NCBI GenBank assembly: GCA_964486145.1
Contig: CAZAMT010000027.1
Location: forward strand, 1 to 24,569
Length of the DNA: 24,569 nt
Reading direction: 5' to 3'
DNA from: CAZAMT01 sp964486145
GTDB taxonomy: Bacteria; Bacteroidota; Bacteroidia; Bacteroidales; JAAAOM01
The notes beneath the pieces were generated by a model, which searched no databases, was not told the DNA's origin, and worked only from the letters and a program-made list of their open reading frames with translations. Within the stretch, counting starts at the first letter, position 1. Every line of letters begins with the position of its first letter. The translations under genes were made by a program, and so were the position numbers. Of this stretch, positions 1 to 8,400 are shown piece by piece.

Positions 1-14
1 TGACTTATACCCAA

Positions 15-47
15 ATTGAGCGATTTGCTATCGCAAATCTGCTCAAT
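15..47. repeat. Imperfect hairpin
   Basis: Bases 15-28 pair with 33-47: two 7-bp arms on each side (ATTGAGC GATTTGC against GCAAATC T GCTCAAT), a four-base loop and a single bulged T at 40. There is no U-tract after it, so it is not a clear intrinsic terminator. No gene is visible upstream in the window, so it could be the end of an element or transcript that starts outside it. Confidence 0.5.
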
Positions 48-79
48 CGACTGAAAAATAACTATTGCTATGTCGGGGT

Positions 80-134
80 TATACCTAAGTAAAGTGCTTG
101 TTCGCTATGCTCCAACCGCTTAACTTAGGTTATA
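80..134. repeat. Imperfect palindrome
   Basis: The stretch TATACCTAAGT (80-90) is nearly complementary to ACTTAGGTTATA (123-134). The next bases inward also pair partially (about 12 of 16 positions over the inner arms). It has no T-tract and no adjacent gene. It is a structured intergenic sequence of unknown role and may belong with the repeat element at 169-280. Confidence 0.35.
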
Positions 135-168
135 TTGTTTAAGTTTATATATTGTACAAATATCAATA

Positions 169-280
169 TGTATAGTGGATAAGGGTTTCAGAGGTTTTCG
201 AGGGGTGTCACCCGCAGCAATTTTGGGTGGTAACTTGATAGCTCTGAAGCCAGAAATCCCTTACGAAATCATACACTAAC
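169..280. repeat. Repeat element copy A, upstream of orphan gene
   Basis: This non-coding element shares a series of words, in the same order and orientation, with bases 739-861: TGTATA (169/739), AGGGTTTCAG (182/752), a G-rich half ending in CCCGC (211/782), and AATCCCTTA (255/824). Its ends are imperfectly inverted: TAAGGGTTTC near the left, GAAATCCCTTA near the right. The two copies lie on either side of the small orphan gene at 385-696, and both finish in an AAC trinucleotide. I do not recognise the family. It could be a miniature mobile element, a cassette boundary or a structured RNA. Confidence 0.45.
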
Positions 281-384
281 CTTTGAAAAACAAGCTGAAA
301 AAGTCGAAATGCATTTGTATAAATAGTTGACATTTCCGCTTCCATTAATAAATTAGAGTTGTAAATTTAAATTCATTGAAAAAA

Positions 385-696
385 ATGGAAAATAAAAAAG
401 TAATTAAACTTATAAGGAAGTATCTACACAAACATAAATCAGTAGATATTAAATGGTACATAAAGGACAAGGCCAATGGTCTTGGTATCAATAAAAATGA
501 TAGGGAAGTGGATGTTATTGTTCAGGGAGTTTTAAATTCCCCTTGGTTTACACAATATTTAGGTCATAATAAGAACGATATTTCAATAAAGTATAGCCCC
601 ATGTCAAAGTTGTCATTTTGTATAGGCTTACTCGGGGGCGCAGTTGGGCTTATCGGAGGAATACTAGGAATAGTATCCTTTCTCTGCTCATCATAA
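385..696 (+). CDS. Orphan small protein with C-terminal membrane anchor
   Basis: I do not recognise this 103-residue protein. A start at the ATG at 385 is preferred over the in-frame TTG at 376. The N-terminal ~70 residues are basic and look like a compact helical, possibly winged-helix-like, domain. A single glycine-rich hydrophobic segment near residues 78-100 (LSFCIGLLGGAVGLIGG and on) should anchor it in the inner membrane, leaving the basic domain cytoplasmic by the positive-inside rule. Base composition is AT-rich compared with the housekeeping genes further on. It stands alone between two related repeat elements (169-280 and 739-861), an arrangement typical of a cassette or recently acquired gene. 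No function can be assigned. Confidence 0.55.
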   Translation: MENKKVIKLIRKYLHKHKSVDIKWYIKDKANGLGINKNDREVDVIVQGVLNSPWFTQYLGHNKNDISIKYSPMSKLSFCIGLLGGAVGLIGGILGIVSFLCSS

Positions 697-738
697 AAAC
701 AAGGACTTGACATAAAATCAAATGAAGCAACAGCAAAG

Positions 739-861
739 TGTATATGCCATCAGGGTTTCAGTGGGTATTCAGGTGTTGTAGCCCGCTCAAACTTTCGTAT
801 CGGCCGAAAGGAAACTGCCCCGCAATCCCTTATGGCACATCAATCAATCGTGTACGCCAAC
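739..861. repeat. Repeat element copy B, downstream of orphan gene
   Basis: This is the second copy of the element described at 169-280, in the same orientation. It has imperfect terminal inversion (TGCCATcAGGG on the left, CCCTtATGGCA on the right) and an internal GC-rich hairpin-forming stretch around 761-786 (GTGGGTATTC to GCCCGC). The central part, CGGCCGAAAGGAAACTGCC, differs from copy A, so the copies have diverged or differ in their core. Confidence 0.45.
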
Positions 862-1203
862 AAGAAAAGACCATTTGCAGGGTAACTTCTCTGTAAGCTG
901 AAGGCTTTGGGAAGGGAGTAAAATCCTGGAAATTTGCCATTGATTTTCAACAGAGGCTGAACCGTGCGGACATACACGAATCAGAAACCGGAGATAGTGA
1001 CTTTTATTCTTACCGTTTATGCACCCACAATGATCCTATCGTGATGTTGAATGTCACCTATAAAATAAAATCCATTTGACTTGACTCGTGGACTAAAAAT
1101 TTGTAATTTTCACTTTTTATTAAAGGAGAATAAATCTCAATTAATGATTATTTAAATTTAGGAACCAAAATATGATGATTCATATTTACAAATTTGGAAA
1201 ATC
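862..1203. other. Gene-free leader region before katG
   Basis: I find no credible reading frame in about 340 bases: every frame is interrupted. The last ~130 bases are AT-rich and should carry the katG promoter. A candidate is TTGAC (1076 or 1081) with a TTTG at 1100-1103, but spacing does not fit the phylum consensus exactly. A partly palindromic AT-rich 15-mer at 1141-1155 (TTAATGATTATTTAA, five of seven pairs) resembles a Per/Fur-type operator and lies 49 bases before the katG start, which would suit control by the PerR-like protein encoded downstream. A Shine-Dalgarno-like AAAGGAG near 1124 is too far from katG and leads only to a three-codon frame. Confidence 0.35.
1141..1155. promoter_or_regulatory. 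Candidate PerR/Fur-type operator upstream of katG
   Basis: TTAATGATTATTTAA is a 15-base AT-rich imperfect palindrome whose size and composition resemble the Per box known in Bacillus (TTATAATnATTATAA). Its position 49 bases upstream of katG, with a perR-like gene after katG, makes it a plausible autoregulated operator. AT-rich palindromes occur by chance in such leaders, so this is only suggestive. Confidence 0.25.
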
Positions 1204-3417
1204 ATGGAAAATCAATCAGGAAAAATTAGTAAATGCCCTGTAACAGGAGCAACAGGAAGCCACAGTCATGGAAAAGGAGCAATAAAGAACCTTGATTGGT
1301 GGCCTGACAAATTAAGATTAAATATTCTTCGTCAGCACGCATCGTTATCAAATCCCATGGGAGAAGATTTTGATTACGCGAAGGAATTCCAGAGTCTTGA
1401 CTATGATGCACTAAAAAAAGACCTTCATACGTTAATGACTGATTCGAAAGATTGGTGGCCAGCGGATTTCGGCCACTATGGTCCGCTATTTATCCGTATG
1501 GCCTGGCATAGTGCAGGTACTTACCGCTTGTCTGATGGCCGCGGAGGAGGTGGCAGTGGTAATCAGCGGTTCGCACCGGTGAATAGTTGGCCCGATAATG
1601 TAAGTCTTGATAAAGCCAGACGCTTACTATGGCCAATTAAACAAAAATATGGTAGAAAAATTTCATGGGCCGATCTGATGATTCTCGCAGGCAATGTTGC
1701 GTTGGAGTCCATGGGTTTTAAAACCTTTGGGTTTGGAGGCGGTCGCGAAGATATTTGGGAGCCTGAACTGGATATTGACTGGGGCCCGGAACACGAGTGG
1801 CTCGCTGATGAGCGACATGATGAAGACGGAAACCTTGAAGGTCGTCTTGCAGCCGACCACATGGGATTGATCTATGTGAACCCGGAAGGACCCAATGGTG
1901 AACCAAACCCCTTAAAATCTGCGAAATTCATTCGTCAGTCCTTTAAACGGATGGCCATGAATGATTATGAAACTGTGGCTTTAATAGCCGGAGGACATAC
2001 GTTTGGTAAAGTTCATGGTGCAGCACCGGAAGAACACAATGGACCCGACCCGGAAGCTGCTCCAATAGAAGAGCAGGGGCTGGGTTGGAAAAATAGTTAT
2101 GGTACGGGAAAAGGGGCTCACACGATTACCAGCGGACTTGAAGGCGCCTGGACTAAAGACCCTGTTCATTGGGATATGGGATTCTTTGAAAACCTTTTCG
2201 AATATGAATGGGAACTAACGAAAAGCCCCGCTGGCAAATATCAATGGAGACCAAAAGATGAAAGTGCAAAGGTAATGGTGCCCGATGCCCACATTCCCGG
2301 GAAGAAGAACCCTCCTATGATGCTTACAACAGACCTTGCTCTTAAAGTAGACCCGGAATATGAAAAAATATCCAGACATTTTTATGAACATCCGGAAGAG
2401 TTTGCTGATGCTTTTGCCCGGGCGTGGTTTAAACTTGTCCACCGTGATATGGGACCAAAATCCCGATACCTGGGACCGGAAGTTCCCCGGGAAGATTTGT
2501 TATGGCAAGATCCAATTCCCGATGTGAATCATTCTTTAATTGACGATAATGATATTAGCAAACTGAAAAGTATAATATTAGAGTCCAACTTAACCATTCC
2601 TCAATTGGTTTCAATAGCATGGGCCTCAACTTCAACATTCCGTGGTTCAGATAAACGGGGAGGTGCCAATGGTGCTCGCATCAGACTTGAGCCTCAAAAG
2701 AACTGGGAAGTCAATAATCCCCACCAGCTTAGTAACGTACTGAAAATGTTGGAAGGCATTCAGAAAGACTTCAACAACGCTCAATCAGGCGGAAAAAAAG
2801 TATCATTAGCTGACCTGATCGTGCTGGCTGGTTGTGCAGCTGTTGAAAAAGCCGCGATGGATGCAGGCTTTGACATAAAAGTTCCCTTTACTCCCGGGCG
2901 AATGGATGCTTCTTCTGATCAAACCGATATAGAGTCTTTTAAAGTACTGGAACCAGAAGCCGATGGTTTTCGAAACTATGTAAAGGAGGGTTATGTGAGA
3001 TGCGCAGAAGAGATGTTGGTTGACAAAGCCCAGTTATTGACACTCACTGCTCCGGAGATGGCTGTTCTTGTTGGAGGTATGCGTGTGCTAAATGCGAATT
3101 TTGATGGTTCAAAACATGGTGTTTTTACCGACCGTCCGGAGGTTCTTACAACTGATTTCTTTGTACACCTGCTTGATATGAGCACCGAATGGAAGCCAAA
3201 TTCCGATAGTAAGGAGTTTTTTAACGGACATGACAGAAACTCAGGCGAATTGAAATGGACGGCAACCCGTGCGGACCTTGTTTTTGGTTCAAACCCAGAA
3301 CTCAGGGCTGTGGCTGAAGTTTATGCCAGTGCTGATGCTCATGAGAAATTTGTTACAGACTTTATTGCTGCATGGGATAAAGTTATGAATCTTGACCGCT
3401 TCGAATTATGTATATAA
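1204..3417 (+). CDS. katG: Catalase-peroxidase KatG
   Basis: Bifunctional haem b catalase and peroxidase that removes hydrogen peroxide in the cytoplasm. The 737-residue length is standard for the family, with an active N-terminal and a degenerate haem-free C-terminal peroxidase domain. Distal-pocket residues R98, W101 and H102 lie in RMAWHSAGTYR. The proximal haem ligand is H265 in GGHTFGK. Y224 (GLIYVNPEGP) and M250 (RMAMND) together with W101 supply the Met-Tyr-Trp cross-link needed for catalase activity, so both activities should be intact. The C-terminal copy is recognisable from about residue 430 (WASTSTFRGSDKRGGANGAR). There is no signal peptide. A PerR-like repressor gene follows about 220 bases later on the same strand, suggesting peroxide-inducible control. 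Confidence 0.97.
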   Translation: MENQSGKISKCPVTGATGSHSHGKGAIKNLDWWPDKLRLNILRQHASLSNPMGEDFDYAKEFQSLDYDALKKDLHTLMTDSKDWWPADFGHYGPLFIRMAWHSAGTYRLSDGRGGGGSGNQRFAPVNSWPDNVSLDKARRLLWPIKQKYGRKISWADLMILAGNVALESMGFKTFGFGGGREDIWEPELDIDWGPEHEWLADERHDEDGNLEGRLAADHMGLIYVNPEGPNGEPNPLKSAKFIRQSFKRMAMNDYETVALIAGGHTFGKVHGAAPEEHNGPDPEAAPIEEQGLGWKNSYGTGKGAHTITSGLEGAWTKDPVHWDMGFFENLFEYEWELTKSPAGKYQWRPKDESAKVMVPDAHIPGKKNPPMMLTTDLALKVDPEYEKISRHFYEHPEEFADAFARAWFKLVHRDMGPKSRYLGPEVPREDLLWQDPIPDVNHSLIDDNDISKLKSIILESNLTIPQLVSIAWASTSTFRGSDKRGGANGARIRLEPQKNWEVNNPHQLSNVLKMLEGIQKDFNNAQSGGKKVSLADLIVLAGCAAVEKAAMDAGFDIKVPFTPGRMDASSDQTDIESFKVLEPEADGFRNYVKEGYVRCAEEMLVDKAQLLTLTAPEMAVLVGGMRVLNANFDGSKHGVFTDRPEVLTTDFFVHLLDMSTEWKPNSDSKEFFNGHDRNSGELKWTATRADLVFGSNPELRAVAEVYASADAHEKFVTDFIAAWDKVMNLDRFELCI

Positions 3418-3438
3418 TTAAACAATATTGCCTGGCAT

Positions 3439-3592
3439 TGTATAACAAATACGAAAAGGAATGATGGTTCCCCTAGGTCACGAGTTAGAGGTTCCGCTTA
3501 ATCGATTTATTAAATTGGGGTTATCCGCCAAGCGGAAAAGCGCTACCTCACTTTTCCGACACTAGCGTGCACGAAAAGGCTGTTTGTTATGC
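3439..3592. repeat. Compound palindrome, attC-like, between katG and perR
   Basis: The outer ends are inverted: TGTATAACAAA (3439-3449) against TTTGTTATGC (3583-3592). Inside are further paired arms: TTCCGCTT (3492-3499) with AAGCGGAA (3530-3537), CGCTA (3541-3545) with TAGCG (3563-3567), and GGAAAA (3534-3539) with TTTTCC (3552-3557). ACGAAAAGG occurs as a direct repeat at 3451 and 3571. TAACAAA ends facing TTTGTTA ends around an imperfect inner palindrome are reminiscent of integron attC sites, including the Vibrio repeat, but no integrase is in the window. It could equally be another intergenic repeat. Confidence 0.45.
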
Positions 3593-3640
3593 TCAACTCA
3601 GATATTAATTAAATTTACAAATGGGATTAATTCGAATGAA

Positions 3641-4066
3641 ATGAACATATCAATTGAAGAAATTAGGAGCAGGTTGTCAGAGAAAGGATTAAAAGTTACT
3701 CCGCAACGTTTATCTATTCTTGGTGCGATTTATAAGTTGGAGGGACATCCAACTGCCGACAAAATCATTGATTATATTCGCCAAAGCAACCCAAATATTG
3801 CTTCCGGTACAGTATACAAAGTCCTTGATACATTCATTAAAAACAATCTCATTAAAAGGGTGACTACCGACAAAGATGTAATGCGATATGATGGAATCAT
3901 AAATCATCATCATCATTTATATTGCTCGGAATGTGATGTTATTGAAGACTATTTTGATGAAGAGTTGGACACCCTCCTAAAGAATTATTTTAAGGATAGA
4001 AAAATCGAGGGCTTTCAAATCAATGAATTTACCGTTCAAATCAAAGGAACATTTGATACGTGTTGA
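3641..4066 (+). CDS. perR: PerR-type peroxide-sensing Fur-family repressor
   Basis: A metal-dependent DNA-binding regulator of about 141 residues. I chose the ATG at 3641 because the longer reading from a TTG at 3584 would begin inside the upstream palindrome and adds no family-like sequence. The winged helix spans about residues 10-80 (GLKVTPQRLSILGAI, ASGTVYKVLDTF). All five regulatory-metal ligands of Bacillus PerR have counterparts: H36 (GHPTAD), D84 (MRYD), H90 and H92 (HHHHLYC), D103 (IEDYF). The D at the RYD position is typical of PerR rather than Fur. The first structural zinc pair is present (C95, C98), but the second pair is incomplete: the protein stops at GTFDTC, with F138 where a cysteine is expected and only C141 left. 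Its place after katG supports a peroxide-response role. Confidence 0.85.
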   Translation: MNISIEEIRSRLSEKGLKVTPQRLSILGAIYKLEGHPTADKIIDYIRQSNPNIASGTVYKVLDTFIKNNLIKRVTTDKDVMRYDGIINHHHHLYCSECDVIEDYFDEELDTLLKNYFKDRKIEGFQINEFTVQIKGTFDTC

Positions 4067-4412
4067 GTTTTAAAACCACTGACCGAGTAAAATTTTAATA
4101 ACTATGTCATACAATGAATTTTAAAGCGGGAACTGAGGTTCATTTAACCACCACTCCACCAATGGTTTATGTCCGCTTATTGGACTGCGTAAAACGATTC
4201 GTCCACTAATTTTAATCCTTCAATCCTGGTAAGTTCTTTTATGTTTAATGTGGACAATTCTAAATTATTTAAGAGGGCTGATGATGGAGATGACCGTTAA
4301 CATTGCTATGTGTTTTATGCATGTCCCACAAGGACAAACTAACAAAAAAGCAGGTAGTTCAGTACCTGTTTAAGGCAGGTTTTGTACCACGTTCTGTATT
4401 CTCTGGTCAGCT
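4067..4412. other. Gene-free spacer between perR and the ligase gene
   Basis: I see no supported gene in this ~345-base interval between the plus-strand perR and the minus-strand ligase gene. A short open stretch on the minus strand (4177-4296) gives a leucine-rich translation but has no start codon. No strong hairpin followed by a T-tract is visible, so neither neighbouring gene has an obvious intrinsic terminator here. Confidence 0.4.
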
Positions 4413-5243
4413 TCAAGGTAGCTTTTTCGTTATCAAATATTGTATTTTTTGCCGCATCCCATTGAACATTGCTGCCGGTTTAAAACCCGGATATGTAGGA
4501 TCCACATTCCAAACAGGTTCGGATCCTGAAATCTCCGGCAAATATTTACCATCAATTTTTTCAGGTCTGACATATTTCACTAAAAAGTCAACAACTCCAT
4601 TGCGCTCAATACGCCATATGGCTCCTTCCGCCATATCAACAGCTCCGTGACCGGATGGTTCCAGTTTTTCAAGAACAGTTTTTAACCGAATGGCCTGACC
4701 CAGGTGAATTAACCGCGGTACCGTAAAACCAAAAGGCAGAATTCGTAATAAAAATGAATGGTAATTTAACCGGCTGGCCTGTTTCATGAGATCAAACGGA
4801 ACAAATGGTTCATGTGAAAGGTTATATTTAGTTCCATGTGCTTGAATAAGCCATTCTCCCACAACTCGTTCTCCTTCATTTAAGAGCTTGTCAAATCTGT
4901 TATAATTATGTTGAACCCATGATGCAAAGTATTTATGCTGATCAAAGGGTGATGTTTGGGCAAGGTAACCACTTCTGCCAAGGGCAATTACTTTGCCATT
5001 TACTTTAGCAATGGCACAATTGGATCCATCAAGTTTTTCCTGCACAATAACCAAATCATGGCGATCTCTTAATTTTTTTGTCGCGATGGATTCCATTCCC
5101 GGATCACAGTGATGATCTCCGGGACCAATTCTGCTTTGGCTGATATGGGGGATACTGCCGTACGATTTTATCCCCAGTGGTTTGAATTTTTTCATATTAT
5201 TGTGAAAACATAATTTCTTCTTAAAATTATCATTACTTTCCAT
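4413..5243 (-). CDS. RNA/DNA ligase-family nucleotidyltransferase
   Basis: An ATP-dependent ligase-type enzyme of the covalent nucleotidyltransferase superfamily, RNA-ligase branch. Motif I is EKLDGSN, with K70 as the expected AMP-accepting lysine. Further motifs follow in the right order: GEWLIQAHG (motif III region), AEGAIWRIER (motif IV) and VKYVRPEK (motif V). At 276 residues it is only the catalytic adenylation core plus short flanks; no kinase, phosphatase or OB-fold domain is evident. The ATG at 5243 is the furthest start, but an internal ATG at 5195 (MKKFKPLGIKSYGS) fits the family's usual beginning better, and neither has a good ribosome binding site. It is a single-gene unit, divergent from the cytochrome operon. 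RNA repair is the likely role; the substrate is unknown. Confidence 0.75.
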   Translation of the reverse strand: MESNDNFKKKLCFHNNMKKFKPLGIKSYGSIPHISQSRIGPGDHHCDPGMESIATKKLRDRHDLVIVQEKLDGSNCAIAKVNGKVIALGRSGYLAQTSPFDQHKYFASWVQHNYNRFDKLLNEGERVVGEWLIQAHGTKYNLSHEPFVPFDLMKQASRLNYHSFLLRILPFGFTVPRLIHLGQAIRLKTVLEKLEPSGHGAVDMAEGAIWRIERNGVVDFLVKYVRPEKIDGKYLPEISGSEPVWNVDPTYPGFKPAAMFNGMRQKIQYLITKKLP

Positions 5244-5357
5244 CTATTGCAACTTGTCAGTCAGTTTCCGGATAAATCATTTAATTTTCAATAATAACGA
5301 ATAATCTTTCACGATGGCTTTCCGCATTTAGAAACAATCTAAATTATTTGATTTGAT

Positions 5358-5365
5358 TATCTTTG
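5358..5365 (+). promoter_or_regulatory. Bacteroidota-type -7 box for the cytochrome operon
   Basis: TATCTTTG matches the TAnnTTTG -7 consensus of the Bacteroidota primary sigma factor exactly and ends 57 bases before the ccsBA start. No TTTG lies at the expected 19-base spacing upstream, so only half of the promoter is recognisable. Confidence 0.45.
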
Positions 5366-5422
5366 CCATTGATTTGTTGTTAAGGCAGAGATGTACAACA
5401 TTTAAAAAATAACGTTTTTGTG

Positions 5423-8400
5423 ATGAAAAGTATTGTTAAGTATTTGTTTTCCATGCAATTTATGGGTTTGTTACTGGCTGTGTTTGCTACCTCAATGGCA
5501 GTGGCTACGTTTATTGAAAATGACTATGGCACCGATGCAGCCAAAAGCGTGGTGTATAATGCAACCTGGTTTGAGTTGTTGTTGGTGCTGGGTATGATAA
5601 ATCTTACCGGGAGCATTGTTCAACGTAAATTATACAAAAAAGAAAAATTCACTATTTTTTTATTTCATATTTCGTTTGTAGTAATCATTTTAGGAGCAGG
5701 AATTACGAGGTATATTGGTTACGAAGGCATCATGCATATCCGGGAGGGGGATACCTCCAACACCATTTTATCTGATAACACCTACCTGCACTTTAAGATT
5801 TCGAACAGCGATTCCATATACGAGACACACAAAGTACTGATGTCAGAGTTAGCTGAAAAGAAAATATCAAAGTCATTTGAACTGGATGGTAAAGAAGTAG
5901 AGATTGCAATGATTGACTTTGTGCCAAATGCGGTTGAATCCATTGGTGAAGATCCCGAAGGAGTTCCAATGATTGAATTGGTTGTGGCGGGGGATGGAGG
6001 CCGAAAAAGCGTTGTAATTAAGGAAGGTGAAACGGTGCGCGTTGGCCGGAATATTTTCTCCCTGAATGATACCACCAATCCTGCCGCAGTGCAGATAATA
6101 ATGGATGATTACGATTTGTTTATACGTTCTCCGTTTTTTTTCACATCAATGAGCATGATGGATCAGCAGCAACAGGTACTCGGGGCCGATACATTACATT
6201 CTTTCCAGGTACGGAAATTATATAGTATGAACAACCAGCAAATTGTATTGAACGACTATTTTCCTCAGGCTTCGGTTATGCCAAAAACCATACAGGATGC
6301 TGCCGATAACAGCTTTCCGGATGCGGTTGTTTACAATGTTACTGTTAACAATGAAAGCAGGAACATCTCCGCATGGGGTGATAAAGGCATTGCCCCGGAG
6401 TTTGCAACAATTGATATCAACGGACTAAATGTCAGCGTTGGTTATGGTGCAAAACGTATTGAACTTCCTTTCTCATTGAAATTAAAAGACTTTATTTTGG
6501 AAAGATATCCAGGATCCAATAGTCCGAGTTGGTACGAAAGTGAAGTTATTTTAACGGATCGGGAAAAAGGCATCAATGAGGAACGTCGTATCTTCATGAA
6601 CAATGTACTTAAACACAGAGGATACCGTTTCTACCAGTCATCTTACGATTCCGATGAAAAAGGTACGGTTCTCTCCGTGAATCGCGATGCCCTGGGAACA
6701 TTTGTTACCTACCTGGGTTACTTTCTACTCGGGTTGGGTATGTTTTTGAGCATCTTTATCCGGAACAGTCGTTTTCAAAAAATGAGCAGGAAACTGAATG
6801 AATTACGAAAGGAGCGAAAGGCAATAAAGGCCACAGGTTTACTTGCTGCATTTATGATTTTATCATCATTTACACTGCAATCTCAATATATTCCCGAAGA
6901 TCAATCTGTGAGTAAAGAACACGCGGAAGCGTTTGGTAAACTGCTCGTGCAGGGTGTCGACGGGCGCATTGAACCTCTGAATACATTGGGTTCTGAAGTT
7001 CTTCGTAAAATTTCAAGAAAAAATACATTGCAAGGTTTAACAAGCGATCAGGTGTTTCTTGGTATGATGTCGTATCCCGAATTATGGCAGACAGTGCCCA
7101 TGATAAAGGTTTCTCATGATGAAATTAAAAACATCCTGGGGATTACTGGCAAACTTGCTCCGTTCAATGTATTTATCAATCAAAGTACAGGATATGTTTT
7201 ACGCCAGTATGTGGAACAGGCATATCAAAAAAAGCCTGCATACCGGAATAAATTTGACACCGAAATTATCAAAGTTGATGAGCGTGTCAATATCAGCTAC
7301 ATGACATATACTTCCGGATTGTTACGGATTTTTCCGCACCCGGAGGATACCATGCAGAAATGGTATACACCGCTAAATGCCGGTCAGAAATTTAATGGCC
7401 AGGATTCGGTTTTCGTTAAAAATATTGTGTCACTTTATTTTCAGTCCTTGGGGAAAGCCATGAAATCAGGTGATTACACGGAATCAGAGGAATACCTGGC
7501 AGCGATGAAAAAATTTCAGGAGAAATTTGGGGAAGAGCTCATACCTCCAAAAAACAAGACCCGATTGGAGGTGTTTTATAATAACGCAGGAATATTTGAG
7601 CGCCTTGCTTCGGTGTATGGTATCGTTGGATTTATTTTACTGATTCTGCATTTCATTGCTATTTTTGTTCCCAAATTGAAACTGGGCGTAACCATCAAAG
7701 TGGCTTCTGTGTTTGTGGTTCTTGCATTCATTGCTCATACTGGAGGTCTTGCGTTGCGCTGGTACATTTCAGGTCACGCACCCTGGAGCAATGGTTATGA
7801 ATCAATGATTTACATCGGATGGGCTACGGTTCTTGCAGGATTAATTTTTTCGCGTAAATCGGAGGTATCTCTCTCTATAACAGCTATACTGGCTTTTTTA
7901 ATTTTGCATGTGGCACATCTAAGCTGGATGGATCCTGAAGTAACCAACCTTGTTCCTGTTTTGAAGTCGTACTGGTTGATTATTCATGTAGCAATCATTA
8001 CTGCAAGTTATGGCTTCCTGGCACTTGCTGCCTTAATGGCCTTCCTCAATTTAATCCTCATGTTTTTTAAAAATGAAAACAATTGGAAGAGAATTGAACT
8101 TGTTCTGGATGAGTTAACAGGAATCATCGAAATGGCAGTGATTGCCGGATTGTATATGCTAACCATTGGCACATTCCTGGGCGGCGTCTGGGCAAATGAA
8201 TCCTGGGGACGCTACTGGGGTTGGGATCCAAAGGAAACGTGGGCGCTAATATCTGTGATTGTATATGCATTTATTTCACATATGCGCCTGATTCCGGGAT
8301 TAAGAGGTATTTATCCGTTTAACCTGTTTGCTTTGGTTGGGTTTTCATCCATCATTATGACATATTTCGGTGTTAATTATTATTTGTCGGGTTTGCATTC

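Noticed and set aside
800..1010. Strings resembling cobalamin riboswitch parts (CTGCCCCGCAA, CTGTAAGC, GCCATTG, TCAGAAACC)
   Set aside because: Pieces occur in roughly the right order but with wrong spacing, no proper core stem, and a mismatch in the GCCACTG box. The downstream gene is katG, which is not a typical B12-controlled gene. A covariance-model search for the cobalamin family over 700-1200 would settle it.
3584..3640. Upstream extension of perR from a TTG codon
   Set aside because: The start would fall inside the attC-like palindrome, and the extra 19 residues do not resemble Fur-family N-termini. ATG 3641 fits the family length.
4177..4296. Open minus-strand stretch of ~39 codons with leucine-rich translation
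   Set aside because: It has no start codon, no ribosome binding site and no recognised family, and a stretch this short arises by chance. It may be a gene remnant but cannot be supported.
4303..4650. Plus-strand reading frame of 115 codons overlapping the ligase gene end
   Set aside because: Most of it is antisense to the well-supported ligase gene, and its first part has no recognisable domain; treated as a shadow frame.
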